The notes below the pieces were generated by a model. It saw only the letters and a list, made by a program, of their open reading frames with translations. It did no database searches and was not told the origin of the DNA. 64,000 bases of DNA. It comes from Prunus persica. Lineage: Eukaryota > Streptophyta > Magnoliopsida > Rosales > Rosaceae. Location: assembly GCF_000346465.2 (NCBI RefSeq), contig NC_034009.1, positions 47,113,657 through 47,177,656 on the forward strand. Reading direction: 5' to 3'. The position numbers and the translations under genes were made by a program. Numbering within the stretch: the stretch's first letter is position 1; each line of letters begins with the position of its first letter. Positions 63,742 to 64,000 of this stretch are shown here, in pieces.

Positions 63742-64000
63742 ATGGTGTTTGTTGTTACCACCAAAATAATATATCCTACTGCTCCTTTGTCAACAATACA
63801 TCTATAATATATACAAAATTTCTCAATTTTGCTCATGGTTTTATCTTTTTTCTGTTGAATGTACATGGTGCCTCTTTCTTTTTCAAAGGGAAAGAAGAGG
63901 AAAAAGAGATACTGATCAATTGCAAATCGCAGTCAAGTTTTATAAACAAGGGAAGACGAGACTGCTTTGATGATATGGTTTTCTGCTAATCAGCTAAAGA
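63742..64000 (+). other. 3' flank of the PB1 gene
   Basis: AT-rich downstream DNA including AATAATATAT at 63765-63775, which could serve as a near-upstream polyadenylation element. No further gene before the window ends. Confidence 0.4.

Overview
This window is nuclear DNA of a flowering plant. The genes have short exons, GT..AG introns, AT-rich introns and intergenic DNA, many microsatellites, tRNA-derived SINE-like pieces and decayed DNA transposons. The protein families (BAM3-type LRR receptor kinase, ECT-type YTH reader, plant MACPF, plant ATG5, REM-type B3, plant PB1) are those of a eudicot. A woody rosid, possibly Rosaceae, is my guess from overall feel only; nothing in the sequence proves it. 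I see no rRNA gene, no intact tRNA gene and no CRISPR array.

Layout, left to right. (1) 1-1864, minus: the 5' part of a TruA-type tRNA pseudouridine synthase gene, running off the left edge. (2) 2855-8000, minus: a complete nine-exon YTH-domain m6A reader (ECT family, 566 aa), with a probable spliced 5' UTR to about 9.1 kb. (3) 9.1-14.4 kb: no host gene, but a clear relic of a hAT transposase. (4) 14396-18954, minus: a two-exon BAM3-like receptor kinase (998 aa). (5) 19.3-28.0 kb: a long gene-poor tract with microsatellites, a MITE with nested palindromes and a strong hairpin. (6) 29174-31480, plus: RPL3 (389 aa), with a telo-box/site II promoter. (7) 32795-34791, plus: a two-B3-domain REM-type factor (301 aa). 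(8) 34.8-39.6 kb: no supported coding gene. (9) 39606-40514, plus: a 145-aa single-pass membrane protein of unknown role. (10) 41692-48150, minus: a seven-exon MACPF protein (608 aa). (11) 51326-51832, plus: a 168-aa serine-rich single-exon protein. (12) 54429-61330, minus: an eight-exon ATG5 (360 aa). (13) 62459-63741, plus: a two-exon PB1-domain protein (364 aa), divergent from ATG5.

Exon junctions were placed by hand. In every complete multi-exon model the phases close and the total is a whole number of codons. The genes do not form one pathway; they are ordinary single-gene units covering RNA modification, peptide signalling, translation, transcription, immunity/cell death control and autophagy.

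The most unusual structure is in the shared 1.1-kb region between ATG5 and the PB1 gene (about 61511-61868). It is a cluster of seven related ~22-bp palindromes (core TATAGCCG..CGGCTATA) at two regular spacings, and the two long spacers each carry a homologous block with a CACGTG box. I do not recognise it as a described element.
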